DNA of 64,000 bases from Pseudomonas sp. KNUC1026 (lineage in GTDB: Bacteria; Pseudomonadota; Gammaproteobacteria; Pseudomonadales; Pseudomonadaceae), in NCBI RefSeq assembly GCF_021650705.1, contig NZ_CP087138.1:3534001-3598000 (forward strand). Direction: 5' to 3'. Within the stretch, counting starts at the first letter, position 1; every line of letters starts with the position of its first letter. Below are positions 18,533 through 28,792 of this stretch, one piece after another. Under the pieces are notes generated by a model. It saw nothing but the letters and a program-made list of their open reading frames with translations, was not told where the DNA came from and did not search any database. The translations under genes and the position numbers were made by a program.

Positions 18533-19465
18533 ATGAGCCCTGCACTCGCTCTCGACAATGATTACAACCAGGCGCTGGCCGAAGGTTGGCTGCCTATTCG
18601 TGAAGTATCGCGCCGTACCGGAGTGAACCCGGTCACTTTACGTGCCTGGGAACGCCGCTATGGGCTGGTCGTGCCACACCGCACGCCTAAAGGCCACAGG
18701 CTCTACTCTGCCGAACATCTGGCTCGCATCGAGTCTGTGCTGACGTGGCTCAACCGGGGAGTGCCGGTAAGCCAGGTGAAGGTTCTGCTGGAAGCACCTG
18801 CCGAGCGCTTGCGGCAGCGTTCCGAGAACGAGTGGCAACCGATGTGCCAGCACCTGATCACTGCTGTTGCAGAGCTCGCGGAGCGCAAACTCGACGACAA
18901 ACTCAACCAGGCCATGGCGCTCTACCCGCCCAGCACGCTGTGCGAGCAGCTACTCATGCCGCTGCTGCGGGAGCTGGAGTTGCGCTGGCAGGGCCAGCCT
19001 GGCAGCGCTGCCCAGCGGATCTTCTTCCTGAGCTGGCTGCGCAGCAAATTGGGCGCGCGGGTTTACCACAACAACCGCCAGGTCAGTGGCAAGCCTGCGC
19101 CGCCGATCAATCAATCGGACCTGCCCATGGAGCCTGCGCTGTGGATCACCGCCTGGCTGATCAGCAGCGCCGATTGCCCCGTTGAAGTGTTCGATTCCGC
19201 CTTGCCGCCTGGCGAACTGGCGGCCACCGCAGCGTTGCTGGAGGCCAGGGCGACGGTGCTGTATTCGAGCCGGCCGATCAGTGTCGAACGCCTTGCCATC
19301 CAGGTGGAGGGCGCTGGCCACGTGCTGTTGGCAGGGCCTTGTGTTGAAATCCACCGCAGCGAACTGGCGATGCACACAAGCCTCTCGAGCCTGCCGCTCG
19401 CCAGCGCGCCCTGGATGCCTACCAACAGCTTCAAACGGCCAACGTTTTCTAAGGGGTTTGCATGA
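18533..19465 (+). CDS. pplR1: MerR family transcriptional regulator, LitR/PplR type
   Basis: A 310-residue regulator with an N-terminal MerR helix-turn-helix (LPIREVSRRTGVNPVTLRAW, residues about 19-38) and the wing HRTPKGHRLY. The C-terminal half has the four-helix cap and a degenerate cobalamin-domain fold, without the H-x-x-x-D-x-x-G B12 motif. That places it with class II LitR regulators such as PplR1, which sits next to phrB in P. putida. Light control there depends on partner LOV photoreceptors; I see none in this window. Overlaps phrB by 4 bp. Confidence 0.82.
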   Translation: MSPALALDNDYNQALAEGWLPIREVSRRTGVNPVTLRAWERRYGLVVPHRTPKGHRLYSAEHLARIESVLTWLNRGVPVSQVKVLLEAPAERLRQRSENEWQPMCQHLITAVAELAERKLDDKLNQAMALYPPSTLCEQLLMPLLRELELRWQGQPGSAAQRIFFLSWLRSKLGARVYHNNRQVSGKPAPPINQSDLPMEPALWITAWLISSADCPVEVFDSALPPGELAATAALLEARATVLYSSRPISVERLAIQVEGAGHVLLAGPCVEIHRSELAMHTSLSSLPLASAPWMPTNSFKRPTFSKGFA

Positions 19466-20894
19466 CAGCTTCGGCACCACGTCAACTGGCCTGGCTGCGC
19501 ACAGACCTGCGCATTCACGACAACACGGCCCTTGCGCATGCCTGCTCTGCAGGGCCTACGATTGCACTGTTCATCCTGAGCCCTGGCCAGTGGCTGAGCC
19601 ACGACGACGCTGCCAGCAAAGTGGATTTCTGGTTGCGTAACCTGCGCGAACTCGGCTCGCAGTTGGCGGAGCTGAACATCCCCCTGTTGATCAAACGTGC
19701 CGACACCTGGGACAAAGTGCCCGCTCTGATAGAGCGCCTGTGCAATGAACACAAGATCGAGGCAGTGCACTGCAACCGCGAGTATGGCGTCAACGAAGGC
19801 CGCCGTGATGCCGCGACCGCTGAAGCCTTGAAGCACAGTGACGTTCGGTGGCACAGCTGGCTGGACGGCACCTTGTTCGAACCGGGCGCGATCCTCACGA
19901 ATTCGGGGGCTACTTCAAGGTCTTCAGCCAGTTCAAGAAACAGTGCCTGGCACGGCTCGAACACGGCTTGCCCAGCATTCACCATCGCCCCAGCAAGCAG
20001 GCCGCGCTCGATGTGCCCAGCGACGAGGCGCCGGCGACGCTCAAAGGCTTCGACGCGCCAAGCGAGGCCCTGCGCAAGCTTTGGCCGGCCGGCGAAGCGG
20101 AGGCCCGCAAGCGGCTTGATCATTTCACCGATGCCAACATCGATGACTATGACACCGAACGTGACCTGCCCGCGCACCCCGGGACCAGTACCCTCTCCAC
20201 GTATCTCAATGCCGGCGTGGTGTCGATCCGCCAGTGCCTGCACGCCGCACTGCGTCATAATCGGGGTGAACTCTATTCAGGCAGCAGCGGTGCAACGACC
20301 TGGATGAGTGAGCTGATCTGGCGGGAGTTCTACCGGCACATCCTCGAAGGCTTCCCGCGTGTCTCGATGCACCGTGCATTTCGCCCAGAAACCGAAGCGC
20401 TGCCCTGGCGCGATGCACCTGATGAATTGGCCGCCTGGCAGGAAGGCCGTACCGGTATTCCACTGGTTGATGCGGCAATGAAGCAGTTGGTCGAAACCGG
20501 ATGGATGCACAACAGGCTGCGAATGGTCACTGCGATGTTCCTGACCAAGAACCTGTTGATCGACTGGCGGGAAGGTGAGCGGTTTTTCATGAGCCACCTG
20601 ATCGATGGCGACCTGGCGGCGAACAATGGCGGCTGGCAGTGGAGTGCTTCTACCGGCACTGACTCTGTGCCCTACTTCCGGCTGTTCAATCCGTTGAGCC
20701 AGTCACAGCGCTTCGACCCGCAGGGGGTGTTCCTGAAGCAGTGGCTGCCACAACTGGAGCCGCTATGCGCCAAGACCGTTCATGAGCCGGCCAAAGTCAG
20801 CGGTGGGCTGTTTGCGCAAGTGGACTATCCCAAGCCGATCGTCGACCTCAAGCGCAGCCGGGAGCGCGCGCTCAGCGCCTTTCGCAATCTGTGA
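19462..20894 (+). CDS. phrB: Deoxyribodipyrimidine photo-lyase (frameshifted)
   Basis: A blue-light DNA repair enzyme that splits cyclobutane pyrimidine dimers, with FADH- and an antenna cofactor. The N-terminal antenna domain begins QLAWLRTDLRIHDNTALA. The C-terminal FAD domain contains SELIWREFYRHIL, TGIPLVDAAMKQL, TGWMHNRLRM and the NNGGWQWSASTGTDSVPYFR flavin-binding stretch. The frame breaks in the G run at 19905-19909, where one added base restores ILTNSGGYFKVFSQFKK. Rejoined length is about 477 residues, normal for class I CPD photolyases. Confidence 0.93.
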
Positions 20895-21413
20895 TCAGAG
20901 CGGCAGTTTGTAGTTGAGCGAGTAGGCTTCGATACCGTCGTTAGGCTCTTTGATGCCACCGTTCGAGTAATGGATCGCACGAACGCTCAACTCGTGGCCG
21001 CCCGGCAATTGAACGCCCAGGCCCAGGCGATCTTCGAAGTTGAAGGACGACCCGAGCTTGTTGTCTTCGACCTGGGTTTGCGAGAACAGCGATACCCCGA
21101 TGCCCGCCTCGATGAAAGGCTTGATCGAGCCATTGCCGAACTCATAGCGGAACACCGGCGCGAATGAAACGCTGTGGACGCTGGAGTGCTTGTCGCCATC
21201 CCAGTAGGTATAGCCGGCGTCCCAATAGCCCGTCAGGCGGCCGGCACCGCTTTGCAGCCAGCTTTTGTCCCAGTCGATCTGGTAACCCAGGCGATAGACC
21301 TGAGTGGACTCGCCGGTTTCGCCGGCGGAGAACGTCACGCCATCGGCCTGTGCACCTACGCTGTACCCCAGAACCAACACCGCCGTGGCGGCCAACCCCA
21401 TCAAGCGTTTCAT
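20895..21413 (-). CDS. pagL: Lipid A 3-O-deacylase PagL
   Basis: A 172-residue outer-membrane beta-barrel enzyme removing the 3-O acyl chain from lipid A. It has a signal peptide (cleavage after AQA), alternating barrel strands, and the active-site segment AIHYSNGGIKEPNDGIE, giving His-Ser and the following Glu of the catalytic triad. It ends at a hydrophobic aromatic-poor strand NYKLPL. Ribosome site AGGAAG is near the start at 21413. It is convergent with phrB with no gap. Confidence 0.92.
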   Translation of the reverse strand: MKRLMGLAATAVLVLGYSVGAQADGVTFSAGETGESTQVYRLGYQIDWDKSWLQSGAGRLTGYWDAGYTYWDGDKHSSVHSVSFAPVFRYEFGNGSIKPFIEAGIGVSLFSQTQVEDNKLGSSFNFEDRLGLGVQLPGGHELSVRAIHYSNGGIKEPNDGIEAYSLNYKLPL

Positions 21414-21534
21414 CGACGTACTTCCTGTGTAGTGTTCTTTTCAGGTACGTAAAAGGTGCAAAGCCGAACTCAGCTATAGAAGCTTGGCCTGCGTTATAAG
21501 TTCACTGCTGCACAACGACCTTTTCACATCTTTT

Positions 21535-22331
21535 TTACACTGGCAATAGGCAGACAGGACCTGGCTCACACCCCAGTGCTGGGAGCACGGCCTGCAGAGC
21601 CTTCGGGGCACCGCTGGTCCAGTACTGCACCTTGCCCTCGCCTTCTTCACTCAACATCACATGCTGGCTCAACAGACGGTGCGCCTGCCGGGCCACCGCT
21701 GCCCCGGTGTCGATCAGGACCATGTCGGGCGGCAACAAGGTGGCGAGCAGTGGCCTCAAGAACGGATAGTGCGTACAGCCCAGGATCAGGGTGTCGCAAC
21801 CGGCCTCCAGCAGCGGCCCCAGGTAACCTTGCAGCAAACGCAGCAATGCCGGGCTATGCAACTTCCCGGTTTCTATCAGCTCGACCAGCCCCGGGCAGGG
21901 CTGAGTGAACACCTGCACGTCGCTGGCGAACTGATCCAGCAAAGCTGCAAAACGAGCGCTCTGCAAGGTCCCGGTGGTCGCCAGCACTCCGACCTTGCCA
22001 TTACGCGTGGCGCTGGCAGCCGGCTTGACTGCTGGCTCCATGGCGACGATCGGCCAATCAGGGTAGCGCTGGCGCAGGTCTGCGCAGGCGGCGACGGTTG
22101 CGGTATTGCAGGCGATCACCAGCGCCTTGGCGCCCTGCTCGCGCAAAAAGGCGGCCACGTGCGCCATGCGCTCGCGGATGTATTCGGGCTCTTTTCACCG
22201 TAGGGGCAGTGCCCGCCATCGGCGACGTAAAGCCAGTTTTCCCGAGGCAGCAACGCCTTGAGCTCGTGCAGCACCGACAGGCCGCCAACCCCTGAATCGA
22301 ACACGCCAACGGGGGCGCTCGCCTCAGCCAT
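21535..22331 (-). CDS. murI: Glutamate racemase (frameshifted)
   Basis: An essential cytoplasmic enzyme making D-glutamate for peptidoglycan. The N-terminus [15 protein letters not shown] and [14 protein letters not shown] are in one frame; after the plus-strand GGG at 22196-22198 the rest continues in another. Restoring one base gives [18 protein letters not shown]. Both catalytic cysteines are intact, in IACNTATV and LGCTHYPFL. Rejoined length is about 265 residues, as usual. The ATG at 22331 overlaps the end of moeB by 8 bp. Confidence 0.93.
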
Positions 22332-23079
22332 GGGGGCCTCCACACACCGGGCACGCCGGGTCACGCTTGACCCTCAGCTCGCGAAAGCGGGTGCCCAGCG
22401 CATCGATCAGCAACAGCCTGCCCACCAGCGGTTCCCCGAAACCGGCCAGCAGTTTCAATGCCTCCAGCGCCTGCAGGCTCCCGACCAGCCCGACCAGCGG
22501 CCCGGCGACACCTGCCTGGCTGCAGGTGAGTTCCTCTTCACTGCCATGGCCGTACAGGCAGTGGTAGCACGGGCTGCTCGCCTGCCGAGGGTCGAACACC
22601 GAGAGCTGGCCCTCCAGGCGAATCGCAGCGCCGCTGACCAACGGCACCCTGGCGGCCACGCAGGCAGCATTGACCGCCTCCCGCGTGGCGAAGTTATCAC
22701 TGCAATCGAGCACCAGGTCCACGCCGCCGATTACCTCAGCCAAGCAAGCTTCGCTCAATGCCTGGCGATGCGGCACCAGCTCGATACAGGGGTTCAATGC
22801 CTTCAGGCGTGCCAGCGCGGAGTCGACCTTGGGCAGGCCAATGTCGGCATTGCCGTGCAGCACCTGGCGCTGCAGATTGGTGACATCGACGCTATCGAAA
22901 TCGGCCAGATGCAATTGGCCAATACCAGCGGCGGCCAGATAAAGGGCAACCGGCGAACCCAGCCCACCCAGCCCGACGATCAGCACGCGCGCCTGCTTCA
23001 GGCGCAGTTGCCCCGCTACGTCGATCTGCGGCAACAACACCTGCCGGCTGTAGCGCAGCAGTTCGTCGTCGCTCAGCAT
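22324..23079 (-). CDS. moeB: Molybdopterin-synthase adenylyltransferase (ThiF/MoeB/HesA family)
   Basis: A 251-residue E1-like enzyme that adenylates the C-terminus of a ubiquitin-like sulfur carrier. The ATP motif [18 protein letters not shown] is near residue 34, and the zinc-binding pairs CYHC and CPVC frame the C-terminal half. It lies in the conserved hemA-prfA-prmC-moeB-murI operon, which is why MoeB is preferred over ThiF. Overlaps murI downstream and prmC upstream. Confidence 0.88.
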   Translation of the reverse strand: MLSDDELLRYSRQVLLPQIDVAGQLRLKQARVLIVGLGGLGSPVALYLAAAGIGQLHLADFDSVDVTNLQRQVLHGNADIGLPKVDSALARLKALNPCIELVPHRQALSEACLAEVIGGVDLVLDCSDNFATREAVNAACVAARVPLVSGAAIRLEGQLSVFDPRQASSPCYHCLYGHGSEEELTCSQAGVAGPLVGLVGSLQALEALKLLAGFGEPLVGRLLLIDALGTRFRELRVKRDPACPVCGGPHG

Positions 23080-23903
23080 GCCCGCCGGCCCAGGCTGATG
23101 CGCTCGTGGCCGCCGAGGTCTTCGCGGCTTTCTATCTGTTCGAAACCGTGTTTGGCCAGCAACTCACGCACGCGCGGCGCCTGGTCGTAGCCATGCTCCA
23201 GCAGCAGCCAGCCGCCCCTGGCCAGGTATGCGGGGGCCTGAGCGATGATCTGGCGGATATCATCGAGCCCGTCCGTGCCTGAAACCAGCGCACTGGCAGG
23301 CTCGAAACGCACATCACCCGCCACCAGGTGCGGGTCTTGCTCTGCGATATAGGGCGGGTTGCTGACGATCACCTCGAAACGTTCATCGGTAAAGCCGGAG
23401 AACCAGTGGCTCGCCAGCACCTGAACGTTGTTCAGGCCAAGGCGCTGCCGATTGCGCTCAGCCAGGGCAACCGCCTCCTCGACACGGTCCACGGCGGTCA
23501 CCTGCCAACCCGCACGCTCGCGGGCCATGGCCAGGGCGATAGCGCCGGTGCCGGTGCCCAGGTCCAGCGCCCGAGCACTTGGCGCCGGCACCAACTCAAG
23601 AGCAGTTTCCACCAGCAGCTCGGTCTCCGGGCGCGGGATCAGGGTGTGCGGCGCGACTTCGAGGTCGAGCGACCAGAAACCCTGCTGGCCAAGAATGTAA
23701 GCCACCGGCTCGCCTTCATTGCGCCGCGCCACGTAGCCCGCGAAGGCCTGGGCCTGGTCGTTGGCGACGATGCGCTCGGGCCAGGTGCGCAGGTAGCTGC
23801 GGGTTTTGCCCAGGGCAGCGGCGAGCAGCAACTCGGCGTCCAGGCGCGCGGTAGGCGACTGTGGGATCTGCGCTTCGCGCAGCAGGCTGGCAATAATGGT
23901 CAT
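23073..23903 (-). CDS. prmC: Peptide chain release factor N5-glutamine methyltransferase
   Basis: A 276-residue SAM-dependent enzyme that methylates the Gln of the GGQ motif in release factors RF1 and RF2. The N-terminal helical domain binds the factor; the catalytic domain has LDLGTGTGAIALA for SAM and the active motif SNPPY. It is encoded directly after its substrate RF1 (prfA stop and prmC start are adjacent at 23903/23904). Confidence 0.95.
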   Translation of the reverse strand: MTIIASLLREAQIPQSPTARLDAELLLAAALGKTRSYLRTWPERIVANDQAQAFAGYVARRNEGEPVAYILGQQGFWSLDLEVAPHTLIPRPETELLVETALELVPAPSARALDLGTGTGAIALAMARERAGWQVTAVDRVEEAVALAERNRQRLGLNNVQVLASHWFSGFTDERFEVIVSNPPYIAEQDPHLVAGDVRFEPASALVSGTDGLDDIRQIIAQAPAYLARGGWLLLEHGYDQAPRVRELLAKHGFEQIESREDLGGHERISLGRRAC

Positions 23904-24986
23904 TCAGTCACCCAAAGCGGCCAGTTGATCGGCCTGGTATTCGGCCAGCAAAGGTTCGATCACCGCTTCCACGCCGCCTGCGAGTACTTCATCGAGCGCG
24001 TAGAGGGTCAGGTTGACGCGATGGTCGGTGACCCGGCCCTGCGGAAAATTGTACGTGCGGATGCGCTCGGAGCGGTCACCCGAGCCGACCAGCAGCTTGC
24101 GCTCGCTGGCAATGGCGTTCTGTTGCGCGCTGGTCTGCATGTCGTCCAGCCGTGCCTGCAGCCAGGACATCGCCCGCGCACGGTTCTCGCGCCGCGAGCG
24201 CTCCTCCTGGCACTCCACCACCATGCCGGTGGGCAAGTGGGTGATGCGGATCGCCGAGTCGGTCTTGTTGATGTGCTGCCCGCCCGCGCCGGAAGCGCGG
24301 TAAGTGTCTACCCGCAGGTCGGCCGGGTTGATCTGGATCGCTGCCTGCTCATCGGGCTCGGGCAGCACCGCCACGGTACAGGCCGAGGTATGAATGCGGC
24401 CCTGGGATTCGGTTTCCGGCACTCGCTGCACGCGGTGCGCGCCGGACTCGAACTTGAGCTTGGCGTAAACGTTGTCGCCTTCGACCCGGGCGATCACCTC
24501 TTTATAGCCGCCGTGCTCGCCTTCGTTTTCCGACATCACCTCGACCCGCCAGCCCTGGCGCTCGGCATAGCGCGAATACATGCGGAACAGGTCGCCGGAG
24601 AAGATCGCAGCCTCGTCACCGCCGGTGCCGGCGCGGATTTCCAGGAACACGTTACGGCCGTCGTTGGGGTCCTTGGGCAGCAGCATGCGTTGCAAGGCGC
24701 TTTCGAACGCGGCGATCGTGTCCTTGGCTTCGGCCACTTCCAGCACAGCCATCTCGCGCAGGTCCGGGTCGCTGTCCTTGAGCAGCGCCTGGGCGCCCTC
24801 GAGATCAGCCTGCGCCTTGCGCCAGCCGGCGAAGGCCTGCACGACCGGCTCGACTTCGGCGTATTCGCGCGAATAGGCGCGGAATTTGACCTGATCGGTA
24901 ATGATCTCGGCGTCACCCAGCAGCGCGGTGAGTTCCTCGTAGCGATCCTGGAGGGTCTCCAGCTTGTTGAGCAGCGACGCTTTCAT
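23904..24986 (-). CDS. prfA: Peptide chain release factor 1
   Basis: A 360-residue factor that ends translation at UAA and UAG. The codon-recognition PxT motif appears as VPETESQGR and the catalytic GGQ as [15 protein letters not shown] near residue 233. No frame breaks. It overlaps the end of hemA by 4 bp, the classical hemA-prfA arrangement. Confidence 0.97.
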   Translation of the reverse strand: MKASLLNKLETLQDRYEELTALLGDAEIITDQVKFRAYSREYAEVEPVVQAFAGWRKAQADLEGAQALLKDSDPDLREMAVLEVAEAKDTIAAFESALQRMLLPKDPNDGRNVFLEIRAGTGGDEAAIFSGDLFRMYSRYAERQGWRVEVMSENEGEHGGYKEVIARVEGDNVYAKLKFESGAHRVQRVPETESQGRIHTSACTVAVLPEPDEQAAIQINPADLRVDTYRASGAGGQHINKTDSAIRITHLPTGMVVECQEERSRRENRARAMSWLQARLDDMQTSAQQNAIASERKLLVGSGDRSERIRTYNFPQGRVTDHRVNLTLYALDEVLAGGVEAVIEPLLAEYQADQLAALGD

Positions 24987-26260
24987 TGCGGGGGGTTATC
25001 CGGTGAGCCCTCGTTGAGGGCGAACAATTCCTGGGCCGTGGCCAGCGCTTCGACGCGGCCCTCGGCGGAAAACTTCTTCAGTTGCACGCTTGGGGCGTGC
25101 AGCAGTTTGTTGGTCAGGCCCCGTGCCAGCAGCGCCAGGGCCTGCTCGGCGGTGGCGCCATTGGCCAGCGCCCGCTGGGCCTTCTGCAGCTCGTCGTCGC
25201 GCAACCGCTCGGCCTGCTGGCGGTAGGCTCGCAGCACGTCCACCGCGGCCAACCCGCGCAGCCTGCCCATGAAATCGCCCACGCCGGCGGCGACCATGTC
25301 TTCGGCCGCTTGTGCAGCGCCCTGGCGGCTCTTGAGGTTTTCGGCGACCACTTCATGCAAGTCGTCCACCGAATACAGATACACGTCTTCGAGCTCGCCG
25401 ACTTCCGGCTCGATGTCGCGCGGTACGGCGATGTCGACCATGAAGATCGGCTTGTGCTTGCGCAGCTTCAGCGCGCTTTCCACTGCGCCCTTGCCCAGGA
25501 TCGGCAACTGGCTGGCCGTGGAACTGATCACGATGTCGCTGCCGGCAAGCTCCTGCGGGATGTCGGAGAGCAGAACGGCACGCGCGCCGAACTCCTCTGC
25601 CAGCAGGCACGCACGCTCCAGAGTGCGGTTGGCCACAACGATACGCTTTACACCCTGCTCATGCAGGTGCCGGGCGACCAGCGTGATGGTTTCGCCGGCG
25701 CCGATCAACAATGCCTGGCTGCGTTGCAGGTCGCTGAAGATCTGCCGCGCCAGGCTCACGGCGGCGAACGCCACCGACACCGGGTTTTCACCTATCGCGG
25801 TATCGGTGCGCACCTGCTTGGCGGCATTGAAGGTGGCCTGGAACAGCCGCCCGAGCAGCGGGCCGACCGTACCGGCCTCGCGCGCCACAGCGTAGGCCGA
25901 CTTCATCTGGCCGAGGATCTGCGGCTCGCCGAGCACCAGCGAGTCGAGCCCTGAGGCGACTCGCATCATGTGGCGCACGGCGTCGTCGTCCTGGTGCACA
26001 TAGGCGCTGGCCTGAAGCTCTTCGACACTCAGCTGGTGATAATCGGCCAGCCAGCGCAGCACCGCCTCCGCGGCGGGGCTCTCCTGTTCCAGGTAAAGCT
26101 CGCTGCGGTTGCAGGTAGAGAGGATGGCAGCTTCGCGGCTATCGGTGTGCCGGCAGAGCTGCTGCAAGGCGTCGACCAGTTGCTCGGGGGTGAACGCAAC
26201 GCGCTCGCGCACGTCCACCGAAGCAGTCTTGTGGTTGATACCGAGGGCGAGGAAGGCCAT
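24983..26260 (-). CDS. hemA: Glutamyl-tRNA reductase
   Basis: A 425-residue enzyme reducing glutamyl-tRNA(Glu) to glutamate-1-semialdehyde, the first step of tetrapyrrole synthesis. Catalytic Cys is in [11 protein letters not shown] near residue 50. The NADPH domain carries [17 protein letters not shown] and the dimerisation domain follows. It is first in a minus-strand operon, with the divergent TPR gene and a CTATTG-TCC-CAATAG inverted repeat (26333-26347) in the intergenic gap. Confidence 0.97.
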   Translation of the reverse strand: MAFLALGINHKTASVDVRERVAFTPEQLVDALQQLCRHTDSREAAILSTCNRSELYLEQESPAAEAVLRWLADYHQLSVEELQASAYVHQDDDAVRHMMRVASGLDSLVLGEPQILGQMKSAYAVAREAGTVGPLLGRLFQATFNAAKQVRTDTAIGENPVSVAFAAVSLARQIFSDLQRSQALLIGAGETITLVARHLHEQGVKRIVVANRTLERACLLAEEFGARAVLLSDIPQELAGSDIVISSTASQLPILGKGAVESALKLRKHKPIFMVDIAVPRDIEPEVGELEDVYLYSVDDLHEVVAENLKSRQGAAQAAEDMVAAGVGDFMGRLRGLAAVDVLRAYRQQAERLRDDELQKAQRALANGATAEQALALLARGLTNKLLHAPSVQLKKFSAEGRVEALATAQELFALNEGSPDNPPQ

Positions 26261-26440
26261 TCAATGTCGCTGATGAGGACGAACAAGCCGGCAATTGTCC
26301 TACTTCGCAGAGCACAGAACAACCACCGTGCTCTATTGTCCCAATAGACGGCTCGGCCCACCGGCCTGTCGCTGGGTTTTGTGCAGTCGCTTGTGTCATC
26401 ATGCCCGTCAATCGCAGGTCAATCGTTTGAATGCCCTTAT

Positions 26441-28171
26441 ATGAATAGATCCCCCGCGTTGCTTCTCGCCCTCGCCGTGCTCAGCGGTTGCCAGGCCCTG
26501 CCGCCAGTCGGCCAGCCCAACGGCCCGCAAGCCGACGAAGAAGCCCCGGCAAGCACTCCCGCCAAGCCCGAGAAATACGCAAGTTTTCCGCCTGGTGCCG
26601 TCTATAGCCTGCTGGCAGCCGAATTGGCAGGGCAACGCAACCGCTTCGACATTGCCTTGGCCAACTACGTCGACCAGGCGCGCAAAACCCACGATGCTGG
26701 CGTCGCCGAGCGCGCCTACCGTATCGCCGAATACCTGGGGGCCGACCAGCCCGCTATCGAGATGGCGTTGCTGTGGGCGAGCGAAGCGCCGGAAAGCACC
26801 GATGCACAGCGTGCGGCAGCCATCCAGCTCGCGCGCTCCGGCCGTTACGACCAGTCCATGGTGTACATGGAAAAGGTGCTGCAGGGCCGCGGCGAAACCC
26901 ATTTCGATTTCCTTGCGCTGAGCGCGGCAGAAACCGACAAGCCAACCCGCGACGGCCTGAAGCAGAGCTTCGACCGGCTGCTCACCAAGTACCCCAACAA
27001 CGGCCAGCTGATTTTCGGCAAGGCTCTGCTGTTGCAACAGGACGGTGACACCGCCGGGGCGCTGAAGCTGCTCGAAGACAACCCGCCCAAAGATGGCGAA
27101 GTGGCGCCGGTGCTGCTTGAGGCACGCCTGCTTCAGGCCACCGATCAGGGCAAGAAGGCCGTGCAATTGCTGGAGAAGTACATCCGCAAGAGCCCGGACG
27201 ACAAACGCTTGCGCCTGACCTACGCACGCACTCTGGTGGAGCAGAACCGCATCGCCGACGCCAAGGTGCAGTTCGACCAGTTGCTCCAGCAGTACCCCGA
27301 CGATGACGACCTGCGCTATTCGCTGGCGCTCATCTGCCTGGAGGAAAAGGACTGGGACCAGGCTGAAAGCCTGCTCAACGACCTGGTCGAGCGTGAAGCT
27401 CATGTGGACTCGGCGCATCTGAACCTCGGCCGGCTTGCCGAAGAGCGTGGCAACCTGGAACGCGCAGTGAACCAGTATTCGCTGGTGACGCCTGGCCCTG
27501 ACTACCTGCCTGCCCAATTGCGCCTGGCCGATATCCTGATCGCCAATGGCCGCGCTGCCGATGCTTCCCGGCGCCTGGCCGACAATCGCCTGGCGGCCCC
27601 TGACTATGCCGTGCAGCTGTGGCTGGTCGAAGCCGAGGCGCTGGCCGACAACGACAAGGACTCGCTGGCCATGGGCGTGCTGAACAAGGCTCTGACCCAG
27701 CACCCGAATGACCCGAGCCTGCTGTATACCCGCGCGATGCTGGGTGAAAAACGCGGCGACCTGGCGCAGCTGGAAAAAGACCTGCGCGCCATCATCGCCC
27801 ACGATCCGGACAACGCCATGGCCCTAAACGCCCTGGGTTATACGCTGTCGGACCGCACCCAGCGCTACGCCGAAGCCAAGGAACTGATCGAAAAAGCTCA
27901 CCGGCTGACGCCGGAAGATCCGGCGATTCTCGACAGCCTGGGCTGGGTCAACTTCCGCCTGGGCAACCTCGAACAGGCCGAAACCTACCTGCGCCAGGCC
28001 TTCAGCCAGTTCCCCGACCACGAAGTGGCCGCGCACCTGGGCGAAGTGCTCTGGGCTCGTGGCAAACAGAAAGAAGCCCGCGACGTGTGGGCACAAGGCC
28101 TTAAAGATCAACCTGACAGCCCCGTCCTGCGCAGCACCCTGCAGCGCCTGACCGGCTCCGAGACCCTCTGA
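26441..28171 (+). CDS. TPR-repeat lipoprotein, conserved with lolB
   Basis: A 576-residue lipoprotein: signal peptide with lipobox AVLSGC (Cys near residue 17), then a disordered Pro/Ala stretch and about ten tetratricopeptide repeats. The most regular repeats are at the C-terminus (MALNALGYTLSDRTQRYAEAKELIEKA and ILDSLGWVNFRLGNLEQAETYLRQAF). TPR proteins mediate protein contacts; constant linkage to lolB and ispE in Pseudomonas suggests an outer-membrane-associated role. The ATG at 26441 is chosen to begin the signal peptide; an in-frame start at 26381 adds an implausible leader. Confidence 0.85.
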   Translation: MNRSPALLLALAVLSGCQALPPVGQPNGPQADEEAPASTPAKPEKYASFPPGAVYSLLAAELAGQRNRFDIALANYVDQARKTHDAGVAERAYRIAEYLGADQPAIEMALLWASEAPESTDAQRAAAIQLARSGRYDQSMVYMEKVLQGRGETHFDFLALSAAETDKPTRDGLKQSFDRLLTKYPNNGQLIFGKALLLQQDGDTAGALKLLEDNPPKDGEVAPVLLEARLLQATDQGKKAVQLLEKYIRKSPDDKRLRLTYARTLVEQNRIADAKVQFDQLLQQYPDDDDLRYSLALICLEEKDWDQAESLLNDLVEREAHVDSAHLNLGRLAEERGNLERAVNQYSLVTPGPDYLPAQLRLADILIANGRAADASRRLADNRLAAPDYAVQLWLVEAEALADNDKDSLAMGVLNKALTQHPNDPSLLYTRAMLGEKRGDLAQLEKDLRAIIAHDPDNAMALNALGYTLSDRTQRYAEAKELIEKAHRLTPEDPAILDSLGWVNFRLGNLEQAETYLRQAFSQFPDHEVAAHLGEVLWARGKQKEARDVWAQGLKDQPDSPVLRSTLQRLTGSETL

Positions 28172-28174
28172 CCC

Positions 28175-28791
28175 ATGCAATTGCGCCACTGCCTCGCCCT
28201 GTTCTGTTTTTCCCTGCTCGCCGGCTGCGCCGGCCTTGGTCAACAGGAGGCGGTGCAGGGCAGCGGCTCTCCTGAGCAGTGGGCTGCGCACAAGGCCCAG
28301 GTGGGCACGGTCAATGGCTGGGAAATCAACGGCAAGATCGGCATCCGGGCACCGCAGGATTCCGGCAGCGGCACGCTGTACTGGCTGCAGCGTCAGGACT
28401 ATTACGACATCCGCCTCTCCGGCCCATTGGGCCGCGGCGCCGCGCGCCTGACCGGCCGCCCGGGCAAGGCCAGCCTGGAAGTGGCCAACCAGGGCCGCTT
28501 CGACGCCGACAGCCCCGAGCAGTTGTTGCGTGACCAACTGGGCTGGAACCTGCCGGTTTCGAACCTGATCTATTGGGTGCGCGGGCTGCCCGCCCCGGCA
28601 GCAAGGCATCGATCACGCTCGACGGCGACAGCCATCTCGCTCACCTGGAACAGGACGGCTGGCGGCTGGACTACACCCGCTACAGCGAACAGGGCCCTTA
28701 TCAACTGCCAGAGCGCATCAAGCTGCAAGGCCATGACCTGGACGTGACCCTGGTGATCAAGGACTGGCAGCCGCGCCAGCTGGGCCGCTGA
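28175..28791 (+). CDS. lolB: Outer-membrane lipoprotein insertion factor LolB (frameshifted)
   Basis: LolB receives lipoproteins from LolA and inserts them in the outer membrane; it is normally essential. Signal peptide and lipobox SLLAGC are clear. The mature protein has [12 protein letters not shown], the beta-sheet [17 protein letters not shown] and [22 protein letters not shown]. The frame breaks at the C run 28593-28596. One base more gives [14 protein letters not shown] and then [13 protein letters not shown], ending normally at 28791. Rejoined length is about 205 residues. Confidence 0.92.
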
Positions 28792-28792
28792 A

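Noticed and set aside
23328..25226. 632-codon plus-strand open frame antisense to prmC, prfA and hemA
   Set aside because: It is a GC-driven shadow: three well-conserved genes occupy the other strand, and its translation shows no domain.
26408..27802. 464-codon minus-strand frame antisense to the TPR gene
   Set aside because: Explained as shadow of a regular high-GC repeat protein; no start signal or family.
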